A DNA stretch of 64,000 bases, taken from an uncultured Steroidobacter sp. Lineage in GTDB: Bacteria; Pseudomonadota; Gammaproteobacteria; Steroidobacterales; Steroidobacteraceae. Shown piece after piece: positions 22,962-31,596 of the stretch. The stretch covers positions 1-64,000 of the forward strand of contig NZ_CALFXI010000033.1 in NCBI RefSeq assembly GCF_937958065.1. Reading direction: 5' to 3'. The stretch's first letter is position 1. Each line of letters begins with the position of its first letter. The position numbers were made by a program, and so were the translations under genes. Under the pieces are notes generated by a model. It saw only the letters and a program-made list of their open reading frames with translations, made no database searches and had not been told where the DNA came from.

Positions 22962-24407
22962 TCAACGCTCCAGCGTCTCGCACACCGCTTTCAGCACCGT
23001 CAGGCGCGCTTGTTTCTTATCGTCCGCCGCGACGATGTGCCACTTCGCATCCTCCGTGTCCGTACGGCGGATCATCTCCACAGCCGCGGTCTGGTACGCG
23101 TCGTAGTAGCGGCGGTTCGTCCAATCCTCGGGATCCACTTTGAAGCGCTTCAGCGGATCCTCATCTCGCGCCTTGAACCGTTTCAGCTGCTCGTCCTTGC
23201 TGACCTGCAGCCAGAACTTCGCCACGAGCAGCCCGTGCTCGGTCAGCTGCCGTTCGAACTCGACGATTTCCGCGTAAGCACGTTTCCAATCCGGAGCCGG
23301 CGTGAGCTCGCGCACTCGCTCCACCAGCACCCGCCCGTACCACGAGCGATCAAAAATGGCGATCGATCCTTGCGCCGGAACGTGGCGCCAGAATCGCCAC
23401 AGATACGGATATGACAACTCTTCCGGCGTTGGCGCCGACACCGGCACGACCTGGTATTGCCGCGCGTCCAGAGCGTGCGTGATGCGTCGAATCGCGCCGC
23501 CCTTCCCCGCCGCGTCCATCCCTTCGAACGCCAGAACCAGACCATGTTTCGCGAAGCGCGACTTGCGCACGAGGCGCGCCAGGCGCCCCTGCAAAGTTTC
23601 GAGCTGCCGATCGTACTCATCGTCATCGAGCGCTCGCTTGGGCTGCGAGACGGCGAGCGACAGGGGTTTGCCCGCCTTCTCGACGGGCCGATTCCGGCGC
23701 TTTTGCTCCGCCTCTTTCAACCCAGCGGCAAGCTCATTGCGCAGGATCCTGCCGACCGTCAGCAACCGATAATCCTCATCGGTGCCGTCGATCCGATGCC
23801 ACGGCGCAGCGTCATGATCGGTCGCGTCCAGACACCTGTGCACGACTCGATTGACGCGCTTGAAATGCTTCGCCTGCCAGCGATCCTCCTTGCTGACGCG
23901 CCAGCTGGTGAGCTTGTTGGCGCACAGCTGCTTCAGCCGGCGCTGCTGGGTTGCATGATCGGTGTGCAGATAGATCTTCACCACCCGCACTCCATCGCGC
24001 ATCAGCATGTTTTCCAGCTGAACGATCCGCTCGACCGAGCGCTGATCGCGATGCCGGGAGTGGTCGTCCTTGATGACGCCGCCGAGATATTCGTTGTACC
24101 AGCCGGCGAAAAAGAACGTCATTCGGCCGCGCGCCGGCAGCTTCTGCCAATATCGCCACAGCGGCGGATATTTCTTGTCCTCGGCGGAAGGGTTTCCGAG
24201 CGCATGCACGCCGATGTGCTTTGGATCGAGCCACTCGATCAGCGCGTTGACGGTCTCGCTGCGGCCGGCCGCGGGCGTGCCGACGATGATCACGGCCACG
24301 GCGCACGACTTCGACGTGTGCAGCTTGGTTTGCAGGTCGAGCAGCTCATCACGCAACGCCGGCAGATTTCGTTGGAATACCGCCTTGCTGATGCGTGGAG
24401 CCGCCAT
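22962..24407 (-). CDS. pap: Polyphosphate:AMP phosphotransferase (two-domain PPK2)
   Basis: A 481-residue cytoplasmic kinase that makes ADP from AMP using polyphosphate. Two PPK2 domains are fused, as in class II PPK2 proteins of about 475-500 residues. The N-terminal domain (about 10-235) has an altered P-loop (GTPAAGRSETV); the C-terminal domain (about 255-481) has the intact one (EGMDAAGKGG), followed by FDRSWYGRVLVERV, so catalysis is expected in the second half, as known for this class. Its start lies 3 bases after the agmatine deiminase stop, making it the last gene of the glnE run. It converges on the DUF3187 gene with a 12-base gap and no visible terminator. Confidence 0.92.
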   Translation of the reverse strand: MAAPRISKAVFQRNLPALRDELLDLQTKLHTSKSCAVAVIIVGTPAAGRSETVNALIEWLDPKHIGVHALGNPSAEDKKYPPLWRYWQKLPARGRMTFFFAGWYNEYLGGVIKDDHSRHRDQRSVERIVQLENMLMRDGVRVVKIYLHTDHATQQRRLKQLCANKLTSWRVSKEDRWQAKHFKRVNRVVHRCLDATDHDAAPWHRIDGTDEDYRLLTVGRILRNELAAGLKEAEQKRRNRPVEKAGKPLSLAVSQPKRALDDDEYDRQLETLQGRLARLVRKSRFAKHGLVLAFEGMDAAGKGGAIRRITHALDARQYQVVPVSAPTPEELSYPYLWRFWRHVPAQGSIAIFDRSWYGRVLVERVRELTPAPDWKRAYAEIVEFERQLTEHGLLVAKFWLQVSKDEQLKRFKARDEDPLKRFKVDPEDWTNRRYYDAYQTAAVEMIRRTDTEDAKWHIVAADDKKQARLTVLKAVCETLER

Positions 24408-24410
24408 CGA

Positions 24411-25538
24411 TTACTTCCTCTTCGCAGCCCCGCGCACCGGCCTGCGTGCCGGGACCTGCTGAGTGATGCAATGAATGTTGCCGCCGCCGAGCAATATCTC
24501 GCGCGCCTGCACGCCGATGATCCGGCGATCGGGGAATATTTTCTGCAACGTGCGCGTCGCGGCGCCGTCCTGCTTCGGATCGAGCAGCGGCATCACGATG
24601 GTGGAATTGCCCATGTAGAAGTTGACGTATGACGCCGCCAATCGTTCCCCGACCTTGCGGGAGGCAGCACCGCTGTCGGCGACATCGACGTCGAGCGACT
24701 CCTGATGAGTGCGCTTCAGTGGCCCCGGCTGCTGCAGCTTGTGCACTTTCAAACGCCGGCCCTGCGCATCGCGCGCATCCATCAGACGCTCGTAGGCGTC
24801 CTTCGAAACCTGATACTGCGGATCGCGCTTGTTGTCGGTCCAGGTCAGAATGACTTCGCCGGGCCGCGCGAAACAACACAGATTGTCGACGTGACCGGTG
24901 GTCTCGTCGTCGATGACGCCTTTGCCCAGCCAGATCACGCTGGTCACGCCCAGATACTCGTGCAGCAGGATTTCCAGCTGCCCCTTGTCCAGATGCGGAT
25001 TGCGATGCGGGCTGAGCAGACATTCTTCGGTGGTGAGCAGCGTGCCCTCACCATCGACGTGGATGGCGCCGCCCTCCAGCACGAACGGTGCGCGATAACG
25101 ATCGCAGCCTTCGATCTCCAGGACTTTGCGGGCCACCAGGTCATCCTGGTCCCAGGGGAAATACAAACCGCCGCTGATGCCGCCCCAGGCATTGAACACC
25201 CAGTCGACACCCCGCAGCTCGCGACGCTTGTTGACCACGAAGGTGGGACCGACATCGCGCATCCAGGCGTCGTCGCTCGACAGCTCCACGACGCGAATCG
25301 CGTCGGGCAGCATGGCCCGGGCTTGCAGGAACTGCGCGCGAGAGACACCGACGGTAACCGGCTCGCCGGTGGCGATTGCGGTGGCAACGGCGGAGAACGC
25401 CTTCTGTGCCGGCTTGGCGCCGAGCCGCCAGTTGCTCGGCCGCTCCGGCCACAGCATCCAGCAACCGTCGTGCGCCTCGAATTCGGCCGGCATGTAGAAG
25501 CCGTCGGCCGCCGGCGTGGTATCCAGTGTTTTGGTCAT
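24411..25538 (-). CDS. aguA: Agmatine deiminase
   Basis: A 375-residue enzyme that converts agmatine to N-carbamoylputrescine, on the route to putrescine. The guanidino-modifying fold shows DDAWMRDVGPTF (about 92), ETTGHVDN (about 215) and the catalytic cysteine in GGGNIHC near residue 357. The start at 25538 gives the usual family length; an upstream in-frame start would add 26 residues with no homology look. GGCGGG abuts the ATG, closer than usual. The partner N-carbamoylputrescine amidase (aguB) is not in the window. Confidence 0.95.
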   Translation of the reverse strand: MTKTLDTTPAADGFYMPAEFEAHDGCWMLWPERPSNWRLGAKPAQKAFSAVATAIATGEPVTVGVSRAQFLQARAMLPDAIRVVELSSDDAWMRDVGPTFVVNKRRELRGVDWVFNAWGGISGGLYFPWDQDDLVARKVLEIEGCDRYRAPFVLEGGAIHVDGEGTLLTTEECLLSPHRNPHLDKGQLEILLHEYLGVTSVIWLGKGVIDDETTGHVDNLCCFARPGEVILTWTDNKRDPQYQVSKDAYERLMDARDAQGRRLKVHKLQQPGPLKRTHQESLDVDVADSGAASRKVGERLAASYVNFYMGNSTIVMPLLDPKQDGAATRTLQKIFPDRRIIGVQAREILLGGGNIHCITQQVPARRPVRGAAKRK

Positions 25539-25647
25539 CCCGCCATGGTAACCAAATCGGTCACGGCGGAGCGTGAGCCAGTTTTCGATCGCGGCTCCCC
25601 AGGTTCCCGGCCGCACCCGCCGGGGCCGATACCGAGCATGGAAAGAA

Positions 25648-25848
25648 TCACCGGCTCAGCGTGTACTCGGCGCTGCAGTAGGGGCACTTGGCCCAACCGG
25701 TCTTCTCGATGGGCAGGAACACCTTGGGATGCGAATTCCACAGGTGCATGCCGGGCATGGGGCACGACAGTGGCAAATCGGCCGCGGTCACGGTGTACTG
25801 GTTCTGGGCGTTGGGCTGGATCAGCTTGGCGGCAGGTTCAGTCGTCAT
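25648..25848 (-). CDS. Zinc-finger domain protein (zf-CHCC type)
   Basis: A 66-residue protein with one Cys-His-Cys-Cys zinc site: SCPMPGMHLWNSHPKVFL in the middle and CPYCSAEY near the end. This is the small bacterial relative of the mitochondrial complex I subunit NDUFS6. No ribosome site is visible. It lies 33 bases after glnE on the same strand. Role unknown in bacteria. Confidence 0.9.
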   Translation of the reverse strand: MTTEPAAKLIQPNAQNQYTVTAADLPLSCPMPGMHLWNSHPKVFLPIEKTGWAKCPYCSAEYTLSR

Positions 25849-25881
25849 AACGGCATGGGCATGGGCTTTGGAAGAACCGGA

Positions 25882-28773
25882 TTATCGCAGATCGCCCGCC
25901 TCGCGCATGACCTCTTGCCAAAGTTCCACCACGCCCCGGCGCTCGGCCACGAATTCCGCGTCACTCACCACGTTTTTGGCGCCATCCAGGGCCAGCCGGT
26001 GCATGCGCTGGCGGTATTTGCGGTAGGTATCGACCAGGAAATCCACCCGCGACTGCGGCACCAGGTTGCCCGAGCCCAGGCTTTCCAGCTGCCGGATGTT
26101 GTCCGAGAACGTGACGATCTCCGGATAGCGGTCCGCCCACTCGAGCATCCAGAACTGCACCAGGAATTCCAGGTCGGCCACGCCGCCCGCATCCTGCTTC
26201 ATGTCGAACTGCCCCGGGCGCGCCTTGGACAGATTTTCGCGCATGCGCTCGCGCATCTTGCGCACTTCATTCTTCAAGCCATCGCGCCGGACGGCATTGC
26301 GAAGCACTTCGATGCGGGCCAGCTCGAACTGCTCGCACACCTGCGGATCGCCCGCGATCGCCCGGGCTCGCAGCAACGACTGATGCTCCCAGGTCCAGGC
26401 TTCTTGAAATTCGTACTCGCGGAACGCCGCCAGGGACTGCACCAGCAGGCCGCGATTGCCGCCCGGTCGCAAGCGGGTATCCACTTCATACAACCGGCCC
26501 GCCGCGGTGTGTACCGTCAACAGATGCACGAGCCGCTGGCCCAGCCGCTGGAAGAACACCGTATTCTCTACCGACTGCTCGCCATCGGTCCGCTGCGACT
26601 CGCCGGTCGAGTCATGCAGAAACACCAGATCCAGGTCGGAGCCATAGCCCAGCTCCAGACCGCCGAGCTTGCCGTACGCGACCACGATCATGTGCGCCAT
26701 GCGCGACTCGCCCTGTTCATCGACGTAACGAGGCACGCCATGCTTGGCGGTGATCTGCGCCCAGGCCAGCGACAACGCCTCCTGCACGATCAGCTCGGCG
26801 ATGTCGGTCAAGCGGTCGCTGACCTTCATCAACGGCAAGCCGGCGGTCAGATCGGCAACGGCGACGCGGAACATCGCCGCGCTTTGGAACTGACGCAGGA
26901 TCTCGACCTGACGCTCGGGATCTTCGTGCTGCATCCGGCCACGTGAGGAAGCGAGGTCGGCCGCGAACTGCGCTCGTGACGGCACTTCTTCGATGAAGCG
27001 CTCATCGATCAGCTCATCCAGCAACAGTGGCTGGGCGGCGATTTGATCCGCCAGGAATTGACTGCGCGCACACAACTTCACCAGTCGGCGCAGAGCCGCG
27101 GCATTTTCGGTCAACAAAGCGAGATAGACCGTGCGGCCACCGATCATTTCGAAGATCCGCAAGATCCTGGCGAACGTCGTGGTCGGCGCGGGATCCGAGG
27201 CGAGCATCCGCAGAATGCGTGCGAGCAGATCGCGCAGCCGTCGGCGGCCCGTTTCGTCGAGGCGACGGTAGTAAGTGCTGCTGAGCAGCTCTTCCAACCG
27301 GCCATTGATCGGTTCGGGATCCGCCACGCCGCAGCTGACGAGCATTCGTGCACGCTCTGCCGCATCGGCCTCCAGATCGAATGTCGCTTCGATCGAAGCG
27401 ATGCCGTCGGTGCGCTCCTGCGGACCGAACACGGTCTGTGTGAAGTAGCGCTCCACGCGTTGTCGGTGCGCGTTGGTCTGAGCTGCCAGCTCGTCCCAGC
27501 TCGCGGCGTTCATGGCAAAGGCCAATCGCTCCCGGGCGCGCGGATCGTCAGGCAGTTGATGGGTCTGCTCGTCGTTCCATTGCTGCAGTCGATTCTCCAG
27601 CACACGCAGATAGGAGTACGCACTTTCCAGATCCCGGACCGCGTCCTCGCGCAGCAAGCGCTGGCCGATGAGTTGCGGCAGGATGACGCGCAGCTCCTTG
27701 CCCTGCAGACGACGATCGCTGCCACCGCGGATCAGCTGGAATGCCTGCACGATGAATTCGATTTCGCGGATGCCGCCAGGGCCGAGCTTGACGTTGTCCT
27801 TCAGCTCGCGGCGTTCGACTTCGCGCGCAATCATCGCCTTCATATCGCGCAGCGACTCGAACACGCTGAAATCGAGATAGCGCCGATAGACGAACGGCCG
27901 GAGCACCTCGTCGTACAGCGACGGGAACTGCTCCTTCGCAGTCAGCGCCCGCGCTTTGACGTACGCGTAGCGTTCCCAATCGCGGCCATGCTGCTGCAGG
28001 TAGTGCTCGAAGGACGCGAAGCTCAGTGCCAGGCGACCGCTGTCGCCGAACGGCCGCAGGCGCAGATCGACCCGGTACACGAAGCCATCGACCGTTGGCG
28101 TCGCCAACTGCTGGACGATCTTCTGACCCAGCCGCAGAAAGAACTCGGCGTTGTCGATCGGACGCGCGCCATCGGTCTCGCCGTCTTCCGGATACAGCAG
28201 GATCAGATCGATGTCGGAAGAAAAATTGAGCTCACCGCCACCGAGCTTGCCCATGCCGAGGATCATCAGCGGCTGAGGCTCCCCACTCTCGGCGCCTCGG
28301 GGCGTGCCGTAGCGCGCAACCAGTGCCGCATACATGCGCCGGTAGACCAGATCGATGCAAACGTCGGCCAGGGTCGACAAATCGCGAAGTGTTTCATCGA
28401 GCGACGCCCACCCAGCAATGTCACGCCACGCGATGCGTACCATGTGCCGCTTGCGGAAGCGCCGCAGCGACTCCATCAGTTCGGCATCTGATTCGCCACG
28501 CACGCGCGCTTCTGCTTCCTGCGCCAACCAATCGTCGGACGCGCGCGAAAACAGGTTTCCGTCTTTGATGAGATCGGTCAATAAAGCAGGCGAGCGCAGG
28601 CAGCTGGTCGCGACGAACTCACTGCACGTCCACACTCGCGGCAACGATTCGGCAACGCGTGCTTCCGCGAGAATCGCGCTCCAGGCGTCTGGGTTTTCTT
28701 CGCGCGCGGTGGCCAGCCGTTGTTCGCTGTCAGCGAGCAGGCTGCGTGCGTTGTCGGAAATCGTTGCCATCAT
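25882..28773 (-). CDS. glnE: Bifunctional glutamine synthetase adenylyltransferase/adenylyl-removing enzyme
   Basis: A 963-residue enzyme that switches glutamine synthetase off by adenylylation and on by phosphorolysis, in response to PII. Two nucleotidyltransferase domains are present: GGGELNFSSDIDLILLY in the N-terminal (deadenylylating) half and GGLELGYGSDLDLVFLHD in the C-terminal (adenylylating) half, each followed by its helical domain. Length matches E. coli GlnE (946). The first two codons are both Met; either could start. It heads a leftward run with the zinc-finger, aguA and pap genes. Confidence 0.97.
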   Translation of the reverse strand: MMATISDNARSLLADSEQRLATAREENPDAWSAILAEARVAESLPRVWTCSEFVATSCLRSPALLTDLIKDGNLFSRASDDWLAQEAEARVRGESDAELMESLRRFRKRHMVRIAWRDIAGWASLDETLRDLSTLADVCIDLVYRRMYAALVARYGTPRGAESGEPQPLMILGMGKLGGGELNFSSDIDLILLYPEDGETDGARPIDNAEFFLRLGQKIVQQLATPTVDGFVYRVDLRLRPFGDSGRLALSFASFEHYLQQHGRDWERYAYVKARALTAKEQFPSLYDEVLRPFVYRRYLDFSVFESLRDMKAMIAREVERRELKDNVKLGPGGIREIEFIVQAFQLIRGGSDRRLQGKELRVILPQLIGQRLLREDAVRDLESAYSYLRVLENRLQQWNDEQTHQLPDDPRARERLAFAMNAASWDELAAQTNAHRQRVERYFTQTVFGPQERTDGIASIEATFDLEADAAERARMLVSCGVADPEPINGRLEELLSSTYYRRLDETGRRRLRDLLARILRMLASDPAPTTTFARILRIFEMIGGRTVYLALLTENAAALRRLVKLCARSQFLADQIAAQPLLLDELIDERFIEEVPSRAQFAADLASSRGRMQHEDPERQVEILRQFQSAAMFRVAVADLTAGLPLMKVSDRLTDIAELIVQEALSLAWAQITAKHGVPRYVDEQGESRMAHMIVVAYGKLGGLELGYGSDLDLVFLHDSTGESQRTDGEQSVENTVFFQRLGQRLVHLLTVHTAAGRLYEVDTRLRPGGNRGLLVQSLAAFREYEFQEAWTWEHQSLLRARAIAGDPQVCEQFELARIEVLRNAVRRDGLKNEVRKMRERMRENLSKARPGQFDMKQDAGGVADLEFLVQFWMLEWADRYPEIVTFSDNIRQLESLGSGNLVPQSRVDFLVDTYRKYRQRMHRLALDGAKNVVSDAEFVAERRGVVELWQEVMREAGDLR

Positions 28774-28939
28774 GATGCCAAGTGTACGGAACTTTTTGGG
28801 CGTTGAGCCTTGCCGTCCACCTGTCCAGGCAGGGCGCCCGCCCGGCCGGCTTCATCGGGGATTTTCGGTTTCAACGGAGACTTTGAGGCGCGTCACGCCT
28901 GCATCGAACTCCGCGCCCTAGGCTCGGTCGCAGGAATAG

Positions 28940-29009
28940 TGGCCCCTGACTGTCCCCGTCCGCAGACAGCGGACAGGCCAGGGCGATCGGGTGCTTCAGG
29001 CTTCGCCCT
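28940..29009 (+). promoter_or_regulatory. Two consecutive stem-loops upstream of the degenerate protease gene
   Basis: CTGTCC (28950-28955) pairs with GGACAG (28971-28976), with outer TGGCC/GGCCA (28940-28944 with 28976-28980, sharing base 28976). AGGGCGA (28980-28986) pairs with TCGCCCT (29003-29009). Both would lie in the leader of the gene starting at 29067. I could not match them to a known riboswitch. Confidence 0.35.
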
Positions 29010-29066
29010 AAAGCAAACCCCCGCCCGGGCGTGCGAACTTCTCGAGAATCCGAGCCGGTGGTGACC

Positions 29067-29984
29067 ATGCGCGTGAAACTTGCCTCTCTGCCCCCTGCCA
29101 GCAACTCTCGATCGAGCGCGGTGAAGCTCGCGCTGGTGACGGGTGCGTTGGCGGCGCTGGCATTGCTGGGCAACCAGCGCGCGCACGCCGATCTGGCTCT
29201 GTGCGCCAAAGGCAGCCAGTGCGCCCCGGATCTGTCCTCGCCCGCCGAGCATCAGCATTTCTTCCGGTTCTCCACGGCGCACGACCAGGCGACCCCGCAC
29301 GAAACCTCCTTGCGCCGGACCGAAGTCACCTCCAAGGATTACGCTTCGTTCAGCGGTGTCGGCGTGATCTCCTGCATGGTGGACGGCAAGCAGCGCACCT
29401 CCACGGCATTCCTGGTCGGCGCATTCGACATCGGCGTCACCGTCGCTCACACGTTCCAGAAGGGCGCCTCGGGTGCCGAGCCTACCGACTGCACGTACAA
29501 CAGCATCGATTCGCTCGGTCAGGTGCGCGAGCGCATTCCGGTTTCGTATGTGAAATCGCAGTGGGATGAAGCCGGCGCCGCCGGTCAGATCAGCAAGGAC
29601 TTCGCCGTCGTGCGACTGAGCCAACCCTCGCGGTATGCCCAGCGGACCCTGCCGCTCGGCCGTTTCTCCGGCGCCGCCGCTTCGGTCGTGATGGTTGGTT
29701 ACAAGAGCGATATCGACGCGGACAGCATCAAACGCAAAGCTCGCGGCACGGTGTACGAGCGTCGCGCGAACGGCATCGTCCATTCGAGTGCCGGCGGCTT
29801 CACGCACGATCTGGACTCGCGCGACATCGCGCCGGGTGCGCCTGTGATCGACGAGTCGACGGGCGTGATCATCGGCATGCACGCACAGTCCAGACGCAAC
29901 ACCATGATCACGATGGACGACTGGCTGGAAAAAACGATCAAGAGCGAAATACAGCAGGAGCATCGCGAAGCGCGCGCGAACTGA
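29067..29984 (+). CDS. Secreted trypsin-like protein with a missing catalytic serine
   Basis: A 305-residue protein with a signal peptide (to about residue 41, QRAHA). The core looks like a chymotrypsin fold: STAFLVGAFDIGVTVAHTF supplies the expected histidine, and KDFAVVRL the aspartate. Where GxSGGPV should follow, the sequence reads DIAPGAPVIDESTGVIIGMH, with Pro at the serine position, so it is probably inactive as a protease. A cysteine pair (SCMVDGK, TDCTYN) may form a disulfide. The start at 29067 has GGTGGTGACC before it and gives a proper signal peptide. It is followed by its own terminator. Likely a binding or scaffold protein of the periplasm. Confidence 0.7.
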   Translation: MRVKLASLPPASNSRSSAVKLALVTGALAALALLGNQRAHADLALCAKGSQCAPDLSSPAEHQHFFRFSTAHDQATPHETSLRRTEVTSKDYASFSGVGVISCMVDGKQRTSTAFLVGAFDIGVTVAHTFQKGASGAEPTDCTYNSIDSLGQVRERIPVSYVKSQWDEAGAAGQISKDFAVVRLSQPSRYAQRTLPLGRFSGAAASVVMVGYKSDIDADSIKRKARGTVYERRANGIVHSSAGGFTHDLDSRDIAPGAPVIDESTGVIIGMHAQSRRNTMITMDDWLEKTIKSEIQQEHREARAN

Positions 29985-30012
29985 CATCGAAGCTGTCGGA
30001 AAATCTTTTACT

Positions 30013-30045
30013 AGGGCGCCGCGAAGCTTTCCGGCGCCCTTTTTG
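30013..30045 (+). terminator. Intrinsic terminator after the degenerate protease gene
   Basis: AGGGCGCCG (30013-30021) and CGGCGCCCT (30032-30040) form a 9-bp stem with a 10-base loop, followed by TTTTTT (30040-30045). Confidence 0.88.
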
Positions 30046-30157
30046 TTGCAGCGCTGACTGACGCCGGATGGCGACGGGAACCGTCCGCAACGCGCTTCGT
30101 TTAATCTTTGTCCTACATGCTGCGCGTAATTGTCGGCGCGGCACTGGAGGAGCATTC

Positions 30158-30691
30158 ATGAACAAGTCGTTGGTTACCGGCCTGGTGATCGGCGCAGCCG
30201 TGGTGACGGCGGGTGCGGCGGTCGCCAATCTGGATATGTTCGATCGCAGCCCCAAATTCGCAGAGGTGCTGAATGTCGATGCCGTGAAGGAGACCACCCG
30301 AACGCCTCGGGAGGTTTGCAGCGATCACGTCGTCACCCATCAAGCGCCGGTGAAGGATGAGAAGCGCATTGCCGGCACCGTCATCGGCGCCGTCGTGGGC
30401 GGTGTGCTGGGCAATCAAATCGGCGATGGCCGCGGCCAGAAAATCGCCACCGCTGCGGGCGCGGCTGCTGGCGGCTATGCTGGAAACAAAGTTCAGCAGC
30501 GCATGCAGAACGGCAACACCTATACGACCACGGAAAAGCGCTGCGAGACCGTGTACGACAGCAAAGAGAAGATCGTGGGCTACGACGTCCGCTACCGGCT
30601 CGGCGACCAGGAACATACGGTGCGCATGGACCGTGATCCGGGGCCGCAAATTCCCGTGGTCGACGGTGAGCTGCAACTGACGCAGCACTGA
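30158..30691 (+). CDS. Glycine-zipper (2TM) envelope protein
   Basis: A 177-residue protein. The N-terminal hydrophobic segment (about 4-24) is a signal or anchor. The middle has a glycine zipper, GTVIGAVVGGVLGNQIG, then GQKIATAAGAAAGGYAGNK, the pattern of the glycine-zipper 2TM family (SlyB/RickA-like). The C-terminal part holds two cysteines (one before and one after the zipper: REVCSDHV, KRCETVYD) and a polar domain. GGAGG sits seven bases before the ATG. Such proteins sit in the inner face of the outer membrane and affect envelope integrity; exact role unknown. Confidence 0.88.
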   Translation: MNKSLVTGLVIGAAVVTAGAAVANLDMFDRSPKFAEVLNVDAVKETTRTPREVCSDHVVTHQAPVKDEKRIAGTVIGAVVGGVLGNQIGDGRGQKIATAAGAAAGGYAGNKVQQRMQNGNTYTTTEKRCETVYDSKEKIVGYDVRYRLGDQEHTVRMDRDPGPQIPVVDGELQLTQH

Positions 30692-30785
30692 TTCGACGGA
30701 ACGGGCTGCCGGGCTCGACCGTTTAAGACATGCCGGGGCTTGCAAAAGCTTCGGTAAGTTGGCGGTAGGCGGGACGGGCGGCGCG

Positions 30786-30824
30786 TGAGAGTATAAAGAG
30801 GAGACTGTTTCCTCCCACCTCTCA
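30786..30824. promoter_or_regulatory. Nested inverted repeats around a -10 box before the sirtuin gene
   Basis: TGAGAG (30786-30791) and CTCTCA (30819-30824) enclose a TATAAA hexamer (30792-30797) and a smaller stem GAGGA/TCCTC (30798-30802 with 30810-30814). No -35 is found at 15-19 bases. Possibly a promoter with an operator over it. Confidence 0.35.
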
Positions 30825-30855
30825 ACTCGTCGTCCACCGTCCACCGCTGACTCTT

Positions 30856-31596
30856 ATGACTGCACTGAGCGATCTGCTTCGCGCCAGCCAGCGCGTTCTG
30901 GTATTCAGCGGCGCCGGCATCAGCACCGAATCCGGCATTCCCGATTTCCGCAGCCCCGGCGGCCTGTGGAGCAAGATACAGCCCATTTATTTCCAGGAGT
31001 TCATCGCCTCGGAGCACACTCGTCGCGAGGCGTGGCGCCGGCGGTTCAGCAATGCCGATGGCTGGGTGGGCGCGAAGCCGAACCGCGGACATTACGCCGT
31101 GGCGGAGCTGGTTCGTTCCGGTCGCGCCAGCGCGGTGGTCACTCAGAACGTGGACAACCTGCATCAGATCTCGGGCGTCCCCGAAGAGCAGGTGATCGAG
31201 CTGCACGGCAACTCGACCTACGCCAGGTGCCTGAAGTGCCAGACGCGCATCGAGCTGCCGGAGCTGGAGCGCGAGTTTGAGCAGACCAACACGGTCGGGC
31301 CCTGCAAGCGCTGCGGCGGCATCATCAAGACCGCCACCATTTCTTTCGGCCAGCAAATGCCGGAGCTGCCCATGCGCCGCGCGCAGCAAGAAACGCTCGC
31401 CTGCGATCTGTTTCTGGTGCTCGGCTCGTCGCTTTCGGTGTTTCCGGCGGCGGACTTTCCGGTTCGCGCCAAACAGAACGGCGCGAAACTCGTCATCGTG
31501 AATCGGGATCCGACCCCCATGGATCAGATCGCCGATCTGGTCATCCATGACGGGATCGGCGATACCATGGAGGCGGCTTTGGCGGAACTGCGCTAG
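30856..31596 (+). CDS. cobB: NAD-dependent protein deacylase (SIR2 family)
   Basis: A 246-residue sirtuin that removes acyl groups from lysines using NAD. Signatures: GAGISTESGIPDFRSPGGLW at the NAD site, TQNVDNLHQ and the catalytic histidine in ELHGN, then four zinc cysteines in two pairs (CLKC and CKRC, residues about 122-156), and GSSLSVFPAA. No ribosome site is evident before the ATG, and no upstream in-frame start is available. Its stop abuts the converging M20 amidohydrolase stop with no gap. Confidence 0.93.
   Translation: MTALSDLLRASQRVLVFSGAGISTESGIPDFRSPGGLWSKIQPIYFQEFIASEHTRREAWRRRFSNADGWVGAKPNRGHYAVAELVRSGRASAVVTQNVDNLHQISGVPEEQVIELHGNSTYARCLKCQTRIELPELEREFEQTNTVGPCKRCGGIIKTATISFGQQMPELPMRRAQQETLACDLFLVLGSSLSVFPAADFPVRAKQNGAKLVIVNRDPTPMDQIADLVIHDGIGDTMEAALAELR

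Noticed and set aside
28940..29040. Possible cobalamin or ZTP riboswitch
   Set aside because: Only fragments such as CCGCCCGGGC fit; the conserved cores are absent and the downstream gene is not in either pathway.
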